A stretch of 64,000 bases of DNA from Aquila chrysaetos chrysaetos. Taxonomy: Eukaryota > Chordata > Aves > Accipitriformes > Accipitridae. The translations under genes and the position numbers were made by a program. This document shows, one piece after another, positions 11,810-24,900 of this stretch; position 1 is the stretch's first letter; each line of letters starts with the position of its first letter. Under the pieces are notes generated by a model, which was not told the origin of the DNA, made no database searches, and saw only the letters and a list, made by a program, of their open reading frames with translations. The stretch lies in contig NC_044030.1 of assembly GCF_900496995.4 (NCBI RefSeq), forward strand, positions 10,599,851-10,663,850, read 5' to 3'.

Positions 11810-12881
11810 GAAGGTGCGCGGGAGAGCCCACACGCGCGGGGGGGGGGGGCGGCGGAAGGTGGGTGGGAGAGCCCATTTCGGCGGGCGGGGGCGGGCAGCG
11901 ACGGGAGAGCCCGCTCCCGCGGTCGGTGCGAGCCTGGCGTCCCGGTTCCCCGCCGTCCCGGTCCCGGTTCCCGCCTCCTAGCCCCGGGGACAGCCCCGGC
12001 CCTACGCCGCCCCGGCCCTGCGCCGGCCCGCCGCCTGTCAGCGGCCGGGCGGAGGCGATCGGGCGGACCCGGCCTCCCCGGGCGCTTCTCCCCGGCCCGC
12101 AAGTTGCTCTTGGAGAAGCGTGTCCTGCCCGGTGTCGCTGCTCTTAATTAATACTGTTGTCGACTTACTTTTTCTTTGCGCTGGCGTTGCCGCTCAGGGA
12201 CCTGCAGTTTCGGGGTGTAACTGTTTCCTGTAGAAATCTGACCGAGACTGGTGACTCGCGTATCCCCGCAGGATTCGGTGCTCCCATCCCTCCCCTTCAC
12301 CCGGCTGAGCTGGAGCCCTTCGCCGCTGCACTTCACAGCCTGGCACCTTAATGGAAACAGCAGTTGATCGTGGCCCGAGGTGACGTATGGCTGAGGAGCG
12401 GGCATCCCTTTTCGTTTTGCTGCAGCTGTGAGGATGGTAGCCTTTGGCGGGCCTCGTAGCTGGGATTTAAATTGGCTTTCCTCAAATAATTGGTTTTCTT
12501 GAGTTGGAGCCTGAACTGAGGCCTTTCAGGGCTTTAGCATTTAAGGAGTGTAATGCTTTAATGTGATTCTTAAGCATACTCTGACATACTTTGTCAGGAA
12601 GAAATTGTGTTAGGAAAAAGCGTGTATGACTCCAGAATGACTCTAAAGGTTGTTCTTAAGTTACTAGACTCTGAAAAAGAATTGATCACAACTTTTGATA
12701 TTTCAAGCTAAAAATTTCAATCAGAACAATATAAGTAGTGTTACATATTTTAAGAAATACGCATGCTGTATTTGGCTTATGCTTTATAACAGTTGCCACA
12801 TTTATAAAACCTGTAGCAGAATGAAATCCAAGCTTTTCCTTTAAAGGAATATGTTTATCTTGTATTGTGCCTGTTTTGCAG
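11655..12881 (+). other. INIP: INIP intron 1
   Basis: The intron starts with GTAAGG at 11655 and ends with the acceptor CTGTTTTGCAG at 12881. Its first 450 bases remain in the CpG island and carry a 31-base G run (11778-11808) and a 12-base G run (11838-11849). The remainder becomes AT-rich and shows no other feature. Confidence 0.65.
11778..11849 (+). repeat. G31 and G12 homopolymers in INIP intron 1
   Basis: An uninterrupted run of 31 G (11778-11808) is followed 29 bases later by a run of 12 G (11838-11849). Both are on the coding strand of INIP, 125-195 bases downstream of exon 1. Such runs can form G-quadruplexes in DNA and nascent RNA. They are length-unstable and hard to sequence, so the exact count is uncertain. 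Confidence 0.85.
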
Positions 12882-12943
12882 ATATTTGTGGGGTTAAAAG
12901 ATTTGAACTGCAGCTGAATAAAACAAGGGCTGAGAAGTGAAGG
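12882..12943 (+). other. INIP: INIP exon 2, 5' untranslated part
   Basis: The acceptor is a T-rich tract ending CTGTTTTGCAG at 12881. The 62 bases up to the start codon carry an in-frame stop (TGA at 12938-12940) immediately before the ATG region, which supports the chosen start. The ATG context is AGGATGG, with G at +4. Confidence 0.75.
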
Positions 12944-12968
12944 ATGGCAGCAAATCCTTCAGGACAAG
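12944..12968 (+). CDS. INIP: INIP coding exon 2 (first coding)
   Basis: Encodes MAANPSGQ plus the first base of a split Gly codon. The donor is CAAG followed by GTAGGT at 12969. It is too short to be found by reading-frame length alone and was located by matching the N-terminus of INIP. Confidence 0.95.
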
Positions 12969-15900
12969 GTAGGTTTTAATCTAAGTATTCAAGGGGAAAG
13001 ACTATGTACAAAATGTCAGTGAAGTCACCAAAACCGTAAGTTTATTTACAGAAAGCAAAAAGGGAAAGACAGGCAGGAAGGCGGGGGTGAAAGTAGCAGA
13101 ATGTGAGCAAGCCTTCTGGGAGAAGACACACATTTAATGATTGAAAAAGACCACTGATGGCAGGGGAGCTCTGAATTACTGCGCATTCCTTCTTGCTCAG
13201 GTTATGAAGTACCTATCACACCTGTGGTGCTGTGGTTATTTCCTGAAGTGTGTTTATGACACTTAAAATGCTTAGCGTTGAACATGACTTGCAGGTGTTG
13301 CGCTTAGCAGCAGGGAACAGCCAGAAGGCGAGTGTATTCCATGTCATGATGGGAGCAGAAAGACCCAGGGAAGTAACAGCAAAGACGGATAGCAAGTGGC
13401 CAGGCCTAGGAGGAAAAGCCAAATAAAATCATAATGCTAACTCCGATGAAATGTTTCTTTGCATGATGACTCATCTGAATTGCATCCGTAAAATCGTTCA
13501 AGCTGTGGAAACGATCCATGTATCTAGCCGAAGCACGTGCATTAGAAGGAGCTGAGAGTCTGGGGGCGGGTCGGTCACACGGTAAATTGAAGGAGGGTCT
13601 TAAATCGCCCTCTAGAGGTGCTTTCTGGAAATCTTAGTGGAACTCTGAGGCTTGTCTCTTCTATGGAAGAGCTGAGGAGAAAAAAGCTTCTCTTCACTTA
13701 TTGGTTATGAGAAGTGAATTCAGAATTCAGTTTCCCAGCAACCAGAGACTTCTTCATGCACATTTGTGTGAGTGTCCTTATCCGGGAAAGCAGTCCCACA
13801 AAGCTGGGTGTAATTAATTCTGAAGTGCTGATGCTTTGAAGGGGTGCCAGATCACTTGTGTGGTTCCCTCCCCTCCCTCTGCAATGGCTCTCTGCTTTCA
13901 AAACAAATACAGAAGAAATGTGTTGGTCCAAAAGACAGATTTTTCTTTCTACTTGATAAAAAGAAGGTAGTTTTTGGAATGCTTATTGAGCTTTTGTGAA
14001 GTCTTGAGAGAGGAGTACTGCAGATGGCAGATAGTTGTCTATTTGCAAATTCTAACTCTGAGAAGTTTTTGGTATGTAATGGTAAATCTTGCTTTATTGT
14101 GTGAATACCAAGTCAGCATCCTTGCAAGGAATAAAATATTGTCATAGGGACTTAAAAGCTACTTTTTCTTAAATATGTGAATTTACTGAGAAGTGGGATT
14201 GGATTTTATTGCCAGAAAGCCTTTGCTTCCTTCCACATTCCAGAGGCTTATAATTTAATAGAGCGTTGGAATCTGCTTTTATACTTTTAGAGACTCTTTA
14301 GAGACTCAATAAAGGAACTGTTTCATTATCATATGAAAATTTTTGCACTAAGCAGGCAAGAAACACTATAAAGTTTAATCACCCAAATGAGCCTATAAAT
14401 AATATACCTAGGAAAATTAGAAAGGAACAGGTAAATATTAGCAACAGTTCAAGGTGTCTATAGGTACCATTCAAGCAATTCATTCTTTCATTTCCCTCTT
14501 CTTGGACAAAAGGAATAGGGATTTACTGAAACACTCACTGGAAGGTTTATGAACGGTAGCACTTAACTCAGAACTGTAAGGATGAATTAAACATTAGCCT
14601 TCTACACAGGTAGACTGTGTTTGTAATTTTTTCTACTGAGTTGTTTCTTTCCCTTTAATCAGTACCAGGTATTTTCCTAGGAGTTAATTGAGTTTTCTGT
14701 TAATTGGAACACTCAGACTACAATGGTTAAGACTTTGTGGACTGGACTTCCTTTAATTCATTGGCCTCTTAGGAAAGTAGTCTTTTAATTAGAATTTCAA
14801 AGATGAGGAGCTACATATGAATGCAGCAAACCCAAATAGAATTGCATTAAAGCCTTACTTCAGGCTGTTAGTACCATGTGGAACTGATTGCATGAGACTG
14901 ATTACAGTGTTTGAAAGAAATGGAGAAGCTTTTAGCATGCTGTGTATTGTCCACAAGATGAGCTCATAGACCAGAGTGGTACATTTGGGAGGGGGTGAGG
15001 GGGGGTGAAAATCAGCTTCTGAATTACAGAAATTACTTTCAGGTGCTTGGTAATACACTGCTTCTGCAGCAATACTTCACAGTACTTGTGCAACATGCAT
15101 TAATAAGGCTGCTCTTGTAATGCTTTTGCTTGTGCACAGCAAGGCCAGAGCATACCTTGCGTGTTACTAAATTAAAGATGCTGTGTGTGAGTTCTTGTAG
15201 AGGAAGCCTTCTGAGATAAAAGAAATGTGACTGCTCAGGAAGGAACTCTCCTTTAGGTCCTCAAAGGTGAAACAAATACAGGTCCTGCTTCAGACAGGGC
15301 TGAACTTTTCTGAAAAGAAGAGTTCCGGTATGTTGGAAGAACCAAGCTCTTTAAATACGTACAGAATTCTAAGCTTCAGGCTGCAGCAATTCTACAAGGT
15401 CTGTTTCTGTCCTGGTGGTTGTTTATCCTTTTGGCCTAAAGGTATGTGAGCGCATTTGTGTAACACAGTGAGCAGCTGATATAGCATTCTTTTCACCAAG
15501 TCTGTGTTAAAATGGAAGGTTGTGCTGTTCTGCCTTGATTTATGTCATCATCTACAAACTTTGCTGCTCTGCATCTGAGTCTGATCTGTGTGCAAGCATA
15601 GTACTTGAGGGCTGTAGCCTATCTCTTGCCTGGAGAACTTTGTGGCCATAAAGCAGTCAATGACTTGGATTCAGCTATGCATGTAGCTGTTTTCTGGAGG
15701 GACAGATGAAATATATTAATATATCTTTTAGGAATTCAAGTTAATTTACTGAATTACTAATATGCCTTTTGTTTCGTTGTCACAGAACGTATATGAAAGT
15801 ATATCCGAATGTAAATTGTTACTGAAAAGTATTGATGGGCAGCAGACTATTAGGTGATGTTTTGTGATGCCAGTAGTTACAAGCAGAAGAGGAAATCAAA

Positions 15901-18900
15901 ATACAGTTACTCCATCCTTTTTCCCAAATATTGTGTGTTTAATAAGGTCTTTAGATTCTGCTTGTGAAGAGGTTGCTGCCTCACTTCATGAAGGCTAGCA
16001 TTTATGAAAGCATGCACTTCAGTAACAAAATTCCTGTGAAATGGTTTCTGAATTGAGCAGGCGGAACAGTGCGCAGTGACAGTGCTTTTTCATGTACAGA
16101 TCTTAGAGTAGACATCCAGGTTTGAAACCATTTTTCCAAGTAGAAGTGTATCTTGAACACAAAGTGGCCGTGGCCTCTTTTGTGCTGTTGCACATTTATG
16201 GACAAATGATAAATAGTCCATATTAAAAAAAACTTATACATACTATGAATTTGAAGCAAACAACAGATCAGGGAAAAGATATGAGATGAAAAGCAAGAAC
16301 TTAAAGTAGATAAAGCTAATACTGTTTCTTGCCATGCAGAGTTAGCTAGTAGAACTGACATAGATATCAGTGAGGTAGGGTGGTAAGATTAGGTGTTAGG
16401 ATTAGTTGGAGAGTGAAACTTGCTGTGAGCTCTTAAAGCTACCAGTATCAGTTGGCAAGGCTTCAGTTTTCTCTAGTTTTCTGCCTTTCACACGCAAAAC
16501 ATCAGTGCAAGTAAACTTTTAGCTCCTGCACAGAGCACATAATACAATGCTTGATGTCAGAAATAGATGTGTCAGAACAGGTTTGTATTTTGAATGTCCT
16601 GAATCTGCTACCTTAGAGATCCAGGTGCTCAGTTTGACATCTGACACTGCCATTAATCTGTCTAGCTACCTTGAACGGGTCATTTTGTGTCAGGGCTTTT
16701 GTGTCTGCAAAGCAGAGAAGAATATTAATGAACTGCAATAGTCATGAACTGTTCAAACTCAAAATAGTAGTGCTACTGAGCCCAGTTAAGGGAAGTGTAA
16801 ACTTAAAGCTTTATTAAGAAGTTGCTGTGTTTGAAAACCTACACTTCCTTTTACAGATGAGAATCTGTAAGGATGGCTTTTTTTTTTTCATGTCTGCATT
16901 TTTATTACTAGAAAGTGGAACAGATGTGTCAAATCTACAGATGAAAAATTACTTTGTAATTGAAGTAGGAAAATATCGTAGCTGTTTCAAGTTGGTCTTT
17001 ATGGAAGCACTTTGGGGTCCTGGGCAGGGAAAAATCTAAATGGAAGTCTTGCTTATGTATTGCCAGATATGATTGATTATTTTGTAAGGATGCCAGATTT
17101 TCTCTCTAAAATGGATTTCTCATGTCCCACCCCCTCCATTGTTAACTTTTAAGTGAACAGGTTTTACTTTGCATTTTAAAAAAGTTTAAAATACCTGTAG
17201 GAACTTCACATTGCTCAGCTGAGGAGCACTAACATGTACGTGTTGGATGTCCTCCTCCATTTTCTCAAGTAGGGTTTTTTCTACTTACCATTAACAAATT
17301 CTCTTAAACAAATGACTTTTTCAGTACAGCAGGTTGCTGATGGGTACTGTCTGAATTCTAGACCAAAATACAAATTTTTTTTTAAACGCTCTTAGTAGAG
17401 GGAGAAGAAAAGGAAATAAAAATACTTGGGTTTCTTCTGAATTCCTCTAGAGTTTATGCCATAAGATACTATAGCAAGTCTCGTACTAAAATAGAAGACA
17501 GTGATAATCTTCCAGTTTCTGATCACAGTTTAAAAACAGCATTTAAAATTTTATTCTTACACATGCCTCAAGCCTCTCTGAATCATACCATCTGCTTCAT
17601 GATAAATGTAAGCATATTTGGTCTTTATTTTTTAGTTGACAGCAGCTTATATTAAAAAGTGGTCTCCTTTTTCTTGCCTCAGTCACAATATCATCTGAAT
17701 TCCAAGCATACATTTAGATTTATGCAGTTTGGTACGAACAAGCACTAGTGGAAGGCTGCTGAGTAATATGTCAAGTATTAAGTTTTTTTGGCTGAAAACT
17801 CTAAAGAATGAGCATACAACATGATCACTTTAGCTCAGACCCCTCTTAGAGGGACTTCATTTATCCTATTATGGCATCGTCTCCAGAATTTACAAGAAAG
17901 TAAAGTCAGAGCTAGCTGCAACTCTGAAATGTTGAATTTTAGCTTGTTAGCAAGATCTCTCAGCCTTTGTATCTCTTAGAGCACACATTTAGCTGTGTTC
18001 TAATGTTTCAAACTCATTGCAAGTGCAGGGTGTTCAAAAAAAGATAGTGTACAGTACCTAAAGAACAGAGAAATGTGGAAGACTGGAATCAATACGCTTA
18101 CAGAACAGTGTAAGCCAGTGTAGCCCAACTTTTTGCTGCTGGAGCCATGCTCCATCACTGGTATGTCTATTATCCAATCCATTAGCTATTACAGTAACCA
18201 AGGGTATGTTTTCTCCTTCCCAGGGTATTTGCCATAAGGCTGATTGAACATATGGGTCTGTCATAAGCCCCAAGAATTTGGTTGCGTCTATGCTGTCTAT
18301 CAAAACTGTGTCCCCTCTTTCCTCCATGAGCCATACCAACCAATGCTGTGGTTTTTCTCCTGGCCTCTGTTTATATTTCTCTAAAAGGTTTTTAATATCC
18401 TCAGGGGAATAATCTTCCCTCTAATCCTGCCAGATAAATACACCATTAGGACCAGCCACCGCCTTTCGCTTTACAATGGGAACGGCTCACTTCCCTGACT
18501 CAGGCACTGCAGAGGTCGGGGGTGCTGCCTCTTCCCCCTCTGTCTTGGTGGGATCATCATCACCACTTTCCCATACATTACTGTCCCATGTCTCCGGATC
18601 CCACCCAGGGTCAGTTACAATTGCCCAGACATGATGACCACCCTTTGGCTTTCGGGAGCCCTTTTGCCTCTGGTGGGCTGCTCGCACTGCGAAACGGGTA
18701 GCGAGATTGGCACATTTCTGCACCAACTCCTCCCGCTGTTTTGTTTCACTAAGGAGGGCTTGTTGTTGTACAATTGTAGTCCCTTTAAGGTCCCGCAACT
18801 GATTCTCCAGCTGTTCAACTTTTGCCTCCAATTCCTGTGTTTGCCCCCATTGTACTTTATAAGCAAATAGGAGGGCACCCCCCGTCTGCCCAGCATGCTT

Positions 18901-21900
18901 AAGATGGTCCTTCCCCATTGTATGTGATGTTTCTATGAACCCTTCCCAATATTTTAAAACCTCTATAGGGGATTCATTAGTCCATGGTTCTGGGCATACC
19001 TGAGTACAGGTTTCCCACTTGTCCCACAGGGTGTTCCAGGGTCCAACCTGGTCTCTCAATTGGGGGTGCCAACCCACTGGTACCCATCCCAGATTTCCAG
19101 GGCATTTTTAGAGCCATTATGTCGAGTAAGCAAAAAGCTCTTTCCTATATCTTATACAAAAAATTATAAACTACTCCACTGTGTGTCAAAGGTATACTAC
19201 ACCCGCAACGGATACAAAAGAATTTTCTAAAAAATCTAGGGATTCATTCAAATCTAGAGATTTATTCAACAGTAGATAAAATGTGCCATCCGCACCAACC
19301 ACAATCTATATTAACAAAACACGAACAACTACACAAGCAACAAGGACTCTGTCCTGCGGTAGACCTTGTTATCAGATTTCTCTCTAATCCTTCATGCGGG
19401 GAGCCTCCCATTCACTCCCTCTGCAACTGAGTGGCGCAACCAATGGATAGCTATCAACTCCACTATCCATGTCCTGCCCACTTAAGTGGGTTCCAGTTTT
19501 AAGTGGAACTAGTGCCATGTGGGAAAGAGACTTTAACAGACGGCAAAGTAGAGATTAATTAAATTTAATTAAAAAATCTGTTAACAAATATAAAGATGAT
19601 TATGGGTGATCTTGCATAAAACCACAGTAAAATGTAATCGAATGACTGCTCCTTTCGAGAACTCTGAGACACTGAGGCCCAGGGATGTGTAAGGCATAGT
19701 AAAAGAAAAAGGTGAGGGTTTCATAGCAAGGCAATACAGATGCAAATTATTACTTAGAGCTGAAGGTTCCAACCGGATAATTTTCTCCTTTATTGAGCCA
19801 TGCTGATGAAAGGAATATTGGATTATGTAATTGAGCAGCAACAGAAGATCTCTCAAAGGGAATGAACTTTGAGTGCAGCTACTGAAAATAAATTTGAAAT
19901 CATTTTACCTTGACATGCTAATACTCCCCTTAAGAGTTAGCATGTCTGGCCTTCCGAACAGCTTGTGGGCTACCATTTTTTAGTGGTGGTAGCACTAAGC
20001 TACAGCACTGAGGACGGGGGTGAGGGCACAACACACAGCAGTTTCCAATGGGAATAACTTTGACTTTTTGTATGAAGGAAATAAAGGATATAAGTTGACT
20101 TTTACATCTTGTTTTTATATGACAGTGTAGTGGCTTCATTTATAGAATAGAAGCTAATTAGAGGTTTTAAAAAGGGTATATTCTTGTCATGAGGAGTGTC
20201 CTTAGTGGCATAGACATCTGTCTGTAAGAGTCGGCTCTGTAGCTGTTGTCCTCAATTGTGCTGTACAAGCATACTGGGCAACAGCAGGGACTTGTGTATC
20301 TGGTTCATTTGGTGGCCACAATGAGATCCTTTACCATGTAAGAGTCCTGTGTAAGTACAGTGGCAGTTTTGCCACATTTTCATTTAGAAGGCAACTTTGA
20401 AAATATAGAAATGACAGCTATTTTAGGCATTGTCTCAATTCCTCACCCCTTCTCGACTATACAAGGTCCCTTTGGGAGAATGATGTACAAAGCAAATAAA
20501 GGCCACATTCTCATATTTTGTCAGTTTACTTTTGTTTCTCTATTCCAGCATTGTGGTCATACTCAGAATAAGAGTAGTGTGTATATGTAAGGACATCAGG
20601 ATATTAAAACCAAAACTTTTCTGCATAGATTAAATAGAAGGTTGCAATTTTGTGTATAAGCATATGTGCAAGCTTAGTGGTTGTCTCATTCTTACCTGTT
20701 ACATCTATAAAACTTGTATTATAGTTTGAGCTCACTGGCATGAGAAATTAGGCCTTGTGTCTGTACTGTTCCATTATTATCATTGAATTGTATGTTCAGT
20801 GACTGCGTTTTAAATTTAGAACCTGGGAAGTTTACCTTTTTTTGAAAGGCGAGTATTTGATCGTGTATCTTGTTTATAGCTCCAGATCTGGCTTGGGAAG
20901 GGGTAAGATATAACTTAAGATAGAAACCTGTATTTTAAAATGTATTAATATGTATGATAGCTTCAGGAAGCTATTTTATGTTGCAAAATGAGAAAGGGAA
21001 AAATGAAACCTATTTAGTAATAGCCTTTCAGATGGGTGCAAAGCTTTGAAGATTAGTGTATTCATCATAATGTCATATTGTACAGAGACTTTTAATTCCG
21101 CAAGGTTAGAGTTGGGCCACAGAAATCAAGTAAATCTCTCTAATATTTTTCTGTCATTCCCACCAGGTTTCCAGAATAAAAATAGGGTTGCAATCCTGGC
21201 AGAACTAGACAAGGAGAAGAGAAAGTTACTTATGCAAAACCAGTCTTCCACAAATCACCCTGGAGCCAGGTATTTTATGTTCTTAGACCTGTTTGGACAT
21301 CACTGATTACATCAAAGGGGAAAAAAAAATAGCAAGTGAGCTGTAAACTTACATAAACACTTATCAGAAGTGTTTTCTGACCATCCTCAATAACCAGTCA
21401 GTGAGACCTTGCACTTTAGGAACATACTAGTATTTAAAATTGTTTACAGACCCTGAATTTTGGCTTACATAATTTCCATTTGAGAAGGGGAGAAGCAGAT
21501 ATGCTTACTCAACAGTATTAAAGTCTACCTTAAAGAAGAATTAGGGAGCAGGCACTGAGAAAGCATTTAATTATTAAGGTAAAATGCCCTAAGGAATGGA
21601 AGTAGCAGACCATTAGGTTCAGGGTACTGTGTGTTTAGAGAAGAACAGTTACGGCAGGGAGTGAGTTATCCTTGAAATTCCCTGTGTGCAAGACAAAGCC
21701 AGTTTATGTTACTGCAGATCTTCTCGTAAAAGATGCTGTGTTGTAGGGATGATTCTACACCATAAGGTTATTACACCTATCTAATCTGAGTTTAAGAGCT
21801 GTCACGGATTTCTCCCATTTAAGACAAAAATATTAGATTGTTGTCAATTGTTGTCATAAATCAGTAACTAGAAAATCACATGCTGGTTTACATGGAGAAA

Positions 21901-24900
21901 TTGAGATAGTTGAATTTTTGGGTTAGCATGAAGTGAGTGTGGTGCCATATTACAGACACGTTGTGTTACATGCAGTATCTGTACAAGAGTCAAATACTCT
22001 GAATAGTCTTGACTGCTGCCTGTGTCTTTTCTCAAGGAGATTCTAGGTCACCTTTAATTCCTTCATACTGCCAAAAAGCATGCAGAATATTTGAAATCAG
22101 CTGAGTTAGATCTCTGAGTGACTCTGTATACAGTTATTATTCAAGCAAAATTATTGATTAGAGAAGAAAATAGAAGTATCATACTGTTATGTACAACCCC
22201 TGACTCCTGGCAACAGTGTTTCCATACTTTATTGCAAGTCTGGCAGAGTTTCAGGGAGTGCTTGTTTGCTTTCGTTTTTCTGTAAGGAAAAATAACAGTA
22301 TATGCTATTGAGCAGAATTAGAATTTACTAATTTTGAAGGTGGGGATGGGTGGGAACCTACAGAGCAGCAGTCAAACTCTCTGCTTTGGCATGGTGGGCT
22401 GATGTGATTTTTGAGAACCTGACAGTTCTGTGGCAGGGGTGTTGTGCCACAGGTTTTGGACCACAGAGTTGTCAGAAATGAGACCACAGAAATTATGCAA
22501 ACTTGACAGAAAAGAGCTTGATGTACCTAAAGCACAATAGTGGCATGGCCAGTGCAAGGATGAATGAGTTAATTAATTTCTGGCCTTGGCATTTGGGAAT
22601 CCTCTATCCAAGAACAGAATACCTCTCTTCAAAAGTGTCAGCTTATGATGAAGCTTTAAGATTATCTACAGAAACCATATTGAGAAGTTAGAGGGTACAG
22701 AATTAAATGCAAAATAAATACCTTCAAAATAACTGAAAATACTGTGTTTTATATAAACTGAGTAATACTTTTCTCCAGCAGTGAAGCTTATCTTAATATT
22801 TGTCACAAAATCTGTTCAGAGGATTGTTACTTAGTTTATATTGTGCATTTAGGCGTAGATTTGGCTAAAGGTCTTTTCATGAGCATGGCTGCTTTTGAAA
22901 AACTGATTTACTGCATCAGCTGTTAACACTGAAGCTGCTGGGAAAGGTCAGGTGATGAGTATGCTTGGATCCCTCATTGTCCTTCATACTTTTGTGTCTC
23001 TGACTAAGGAGAGCTGGGCTTTCAGCACCAATCTCCAGAGCCAATTTCAGAGGTAGTTGCGAATTGCCTTGCAATACAGCTCTAATGGCAGTCCTCACTG
23101 ATTTCTACCTGGAGGATGGCTGATCATGTTACTTACATAGAGCTGGGAAAAAAAAGTTTGCTTTTTATTTCTTCTTTTTTGGTTAACAAGGTGGACAAGT
23201 CTGTAGATATAAAAGCCAACAAAACCTATTTAGAAATTTTAATTTGCAACCTAATTATGCTGCACTGAGATAAGAGAAGCAAAACCAATTTTAGGTAATC
23301 TAAGCTATCATCAGAGCATCATTATTTCAGTTATGTCAATAGGAAGCTCCTTTACCATAAGCAGTGATCTGCTGCCCCCCTGCCAAAGAACTGGTCTTAT
23401 ACTGAAGGCTGCTGAGCTCTTGTTAGTGCTTATGTTTATCGCAGTTGTTTAGAACAGTCACTGAGTGACTGAATATCGGTGAAAACACAAAGCTGATGTT
23501 TTAAAAACTGCTGACATTGTCTAACATTGCACCCCAGTGGTTCCACTGACTTCAGTGGGACTCCACCGTTGAGCAAAATCCACAACAGGCTTCAGGACTG
23601 TGACTCTTCTGGGTTTAGTTTGGCATCGGTTGTTTATGCTAGGTCAAATGATACAGCCATGCTCACTCATTTTCCTTTTCTCTCTTATGCTAACAAATAG
23701 TAATTCCAAACAATAGTTAATTATTGTCAAGCCATGAGTCAAATAAATCGTGAGCTGTGGAAATCATGGAATCTATGGCTAGAATGGCAAGGACACGTTT
23801 TTTTCTGTGGTATGTGTCATACCATCTTGTTCTTTTTCGCAGCATTGCACTTGCAAGATCACCGCTGAACAAGGATTTCCGTGATCACGCTGAGCAACAG
23901 CACATTGCAGCACAACAGAAGGCTGCACTGCAGGTAAGCTGATACAGTCAGGTAGAGTTTAGCTTGGCTCTGTTGTAGATGTGCATCCCTTCAGAGAGCA
24001 GTCCTGCACCTAGAGAGAATGAAAAGCCCCTTTCAGAGGTTAGGTTTCATACATTTCTGTATTTGTCACAAATGAAGTTTCTTATTCTCTTACGATGAAA
24101 GCTTAAATCTGTCAACTCATTCTCCCTTGATATGGTTGTAATAATGTAGCCTACAGTATCATCATAGCTGTTTTGTACATCTTAGTCAAGAGTCAGTTTC
24201 ATCATACTTCTGAATGTCTCATGAAGTGTAGGGAGAACTAGCCACATGGCTTTGCTTGATTGAATCTGAGTAGATGCCAGGTAAATACCCTGTAGTTACA
24301 TACGACAGGGTTGAAAGATCTGGAAAACTTACTTGTACATTTGCAGACTTCTATTTGCTGCTGTTTTGCTTATGTCAGGCAAGGTTGATTTTGGTGCTGA
24401 AATTGGAAATGGAGCAGGAAAGCCAGTACATGGCCACCTGCCTTCCTGGCTCTCTAGACAGCATGATTTGGCATAGGGGACAGGAATGGGAAAAATGTTG
24501 AGATGCAAACTAGCAACGCTGTTCACGTATCCTATGCCTTGTTGTGTTTCTACTACCCAGTAAAGGCCCTGCATTGCTTCCCCTAAAATGAATGGGAGCA
24601 GAAGTGAGCTCTGGGTGGTGTCCTCTGTTGATCACAGAACATTGTAGGCTGGGAGGATCCTCTGGAGGTTTCTAGTCCAGTGCCCTGCTCAAAGTATGAC
24701 TAACAGCAGTGTTGTATTAGATTGTTCAGGGCATGGTCCAATCAAGTTTTGAAGCTCTCCAGGGATGGACTTCTCACAGCCTTTCTTGGCTCTGAGTCTG
24801 ACTGTCTTCTCTCTATACTGTCACTGGGTATCTGAAAACAGCATAAGATCTCCCCTTAGCTTTCTTCTTACAAGAAGCTCAGTCCTCTCACCATCTCCTT

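Larger units (their letters stand above)
18010..19540 (-). mobile_element. Endogenous retrovirus remnant (LTR plus gag), antisense in INIP intron 2
   Basis: Read on the minus strand, an LTR-like segment (about 19538 down to 19190) is followed by a gag-like region. The element stops near 18010 without a visible pol, env or 3' LTR. The LTR start TGTTAAAG is inferred from the terminal TG rule, and an AATAAA signal lies on the minus strand at 19261-19266. In birds, ERVs with this type of gag are usually grouped with ERVL/class III-like families. The family is uncertain without a database search. Confidence 0.7.
12969..21166 (+). other. INIP: INIP intron 2, host of an antisense retroviral remnant
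   Basis: An 8.2 kb intron running from GTAGGT at 12969 to the acceptor CATTCCCACCAG at 21166. It contains an ERV fragment on the opposite strand (about 18010-19540) and a 10-bp-stem hairpin (19912-19946). The rest is AT-rich sequence with no recognisable gene. Confidence 0.85.

Noticed and set aside
11435-12151. Several 90-156 codon frames on both strands at 11.4-12.15 kb
   Set aside because: Artefacts of the INIP CpG island and the G31 run (Gly or Pro homopolymers); no protein family and no splice logic.
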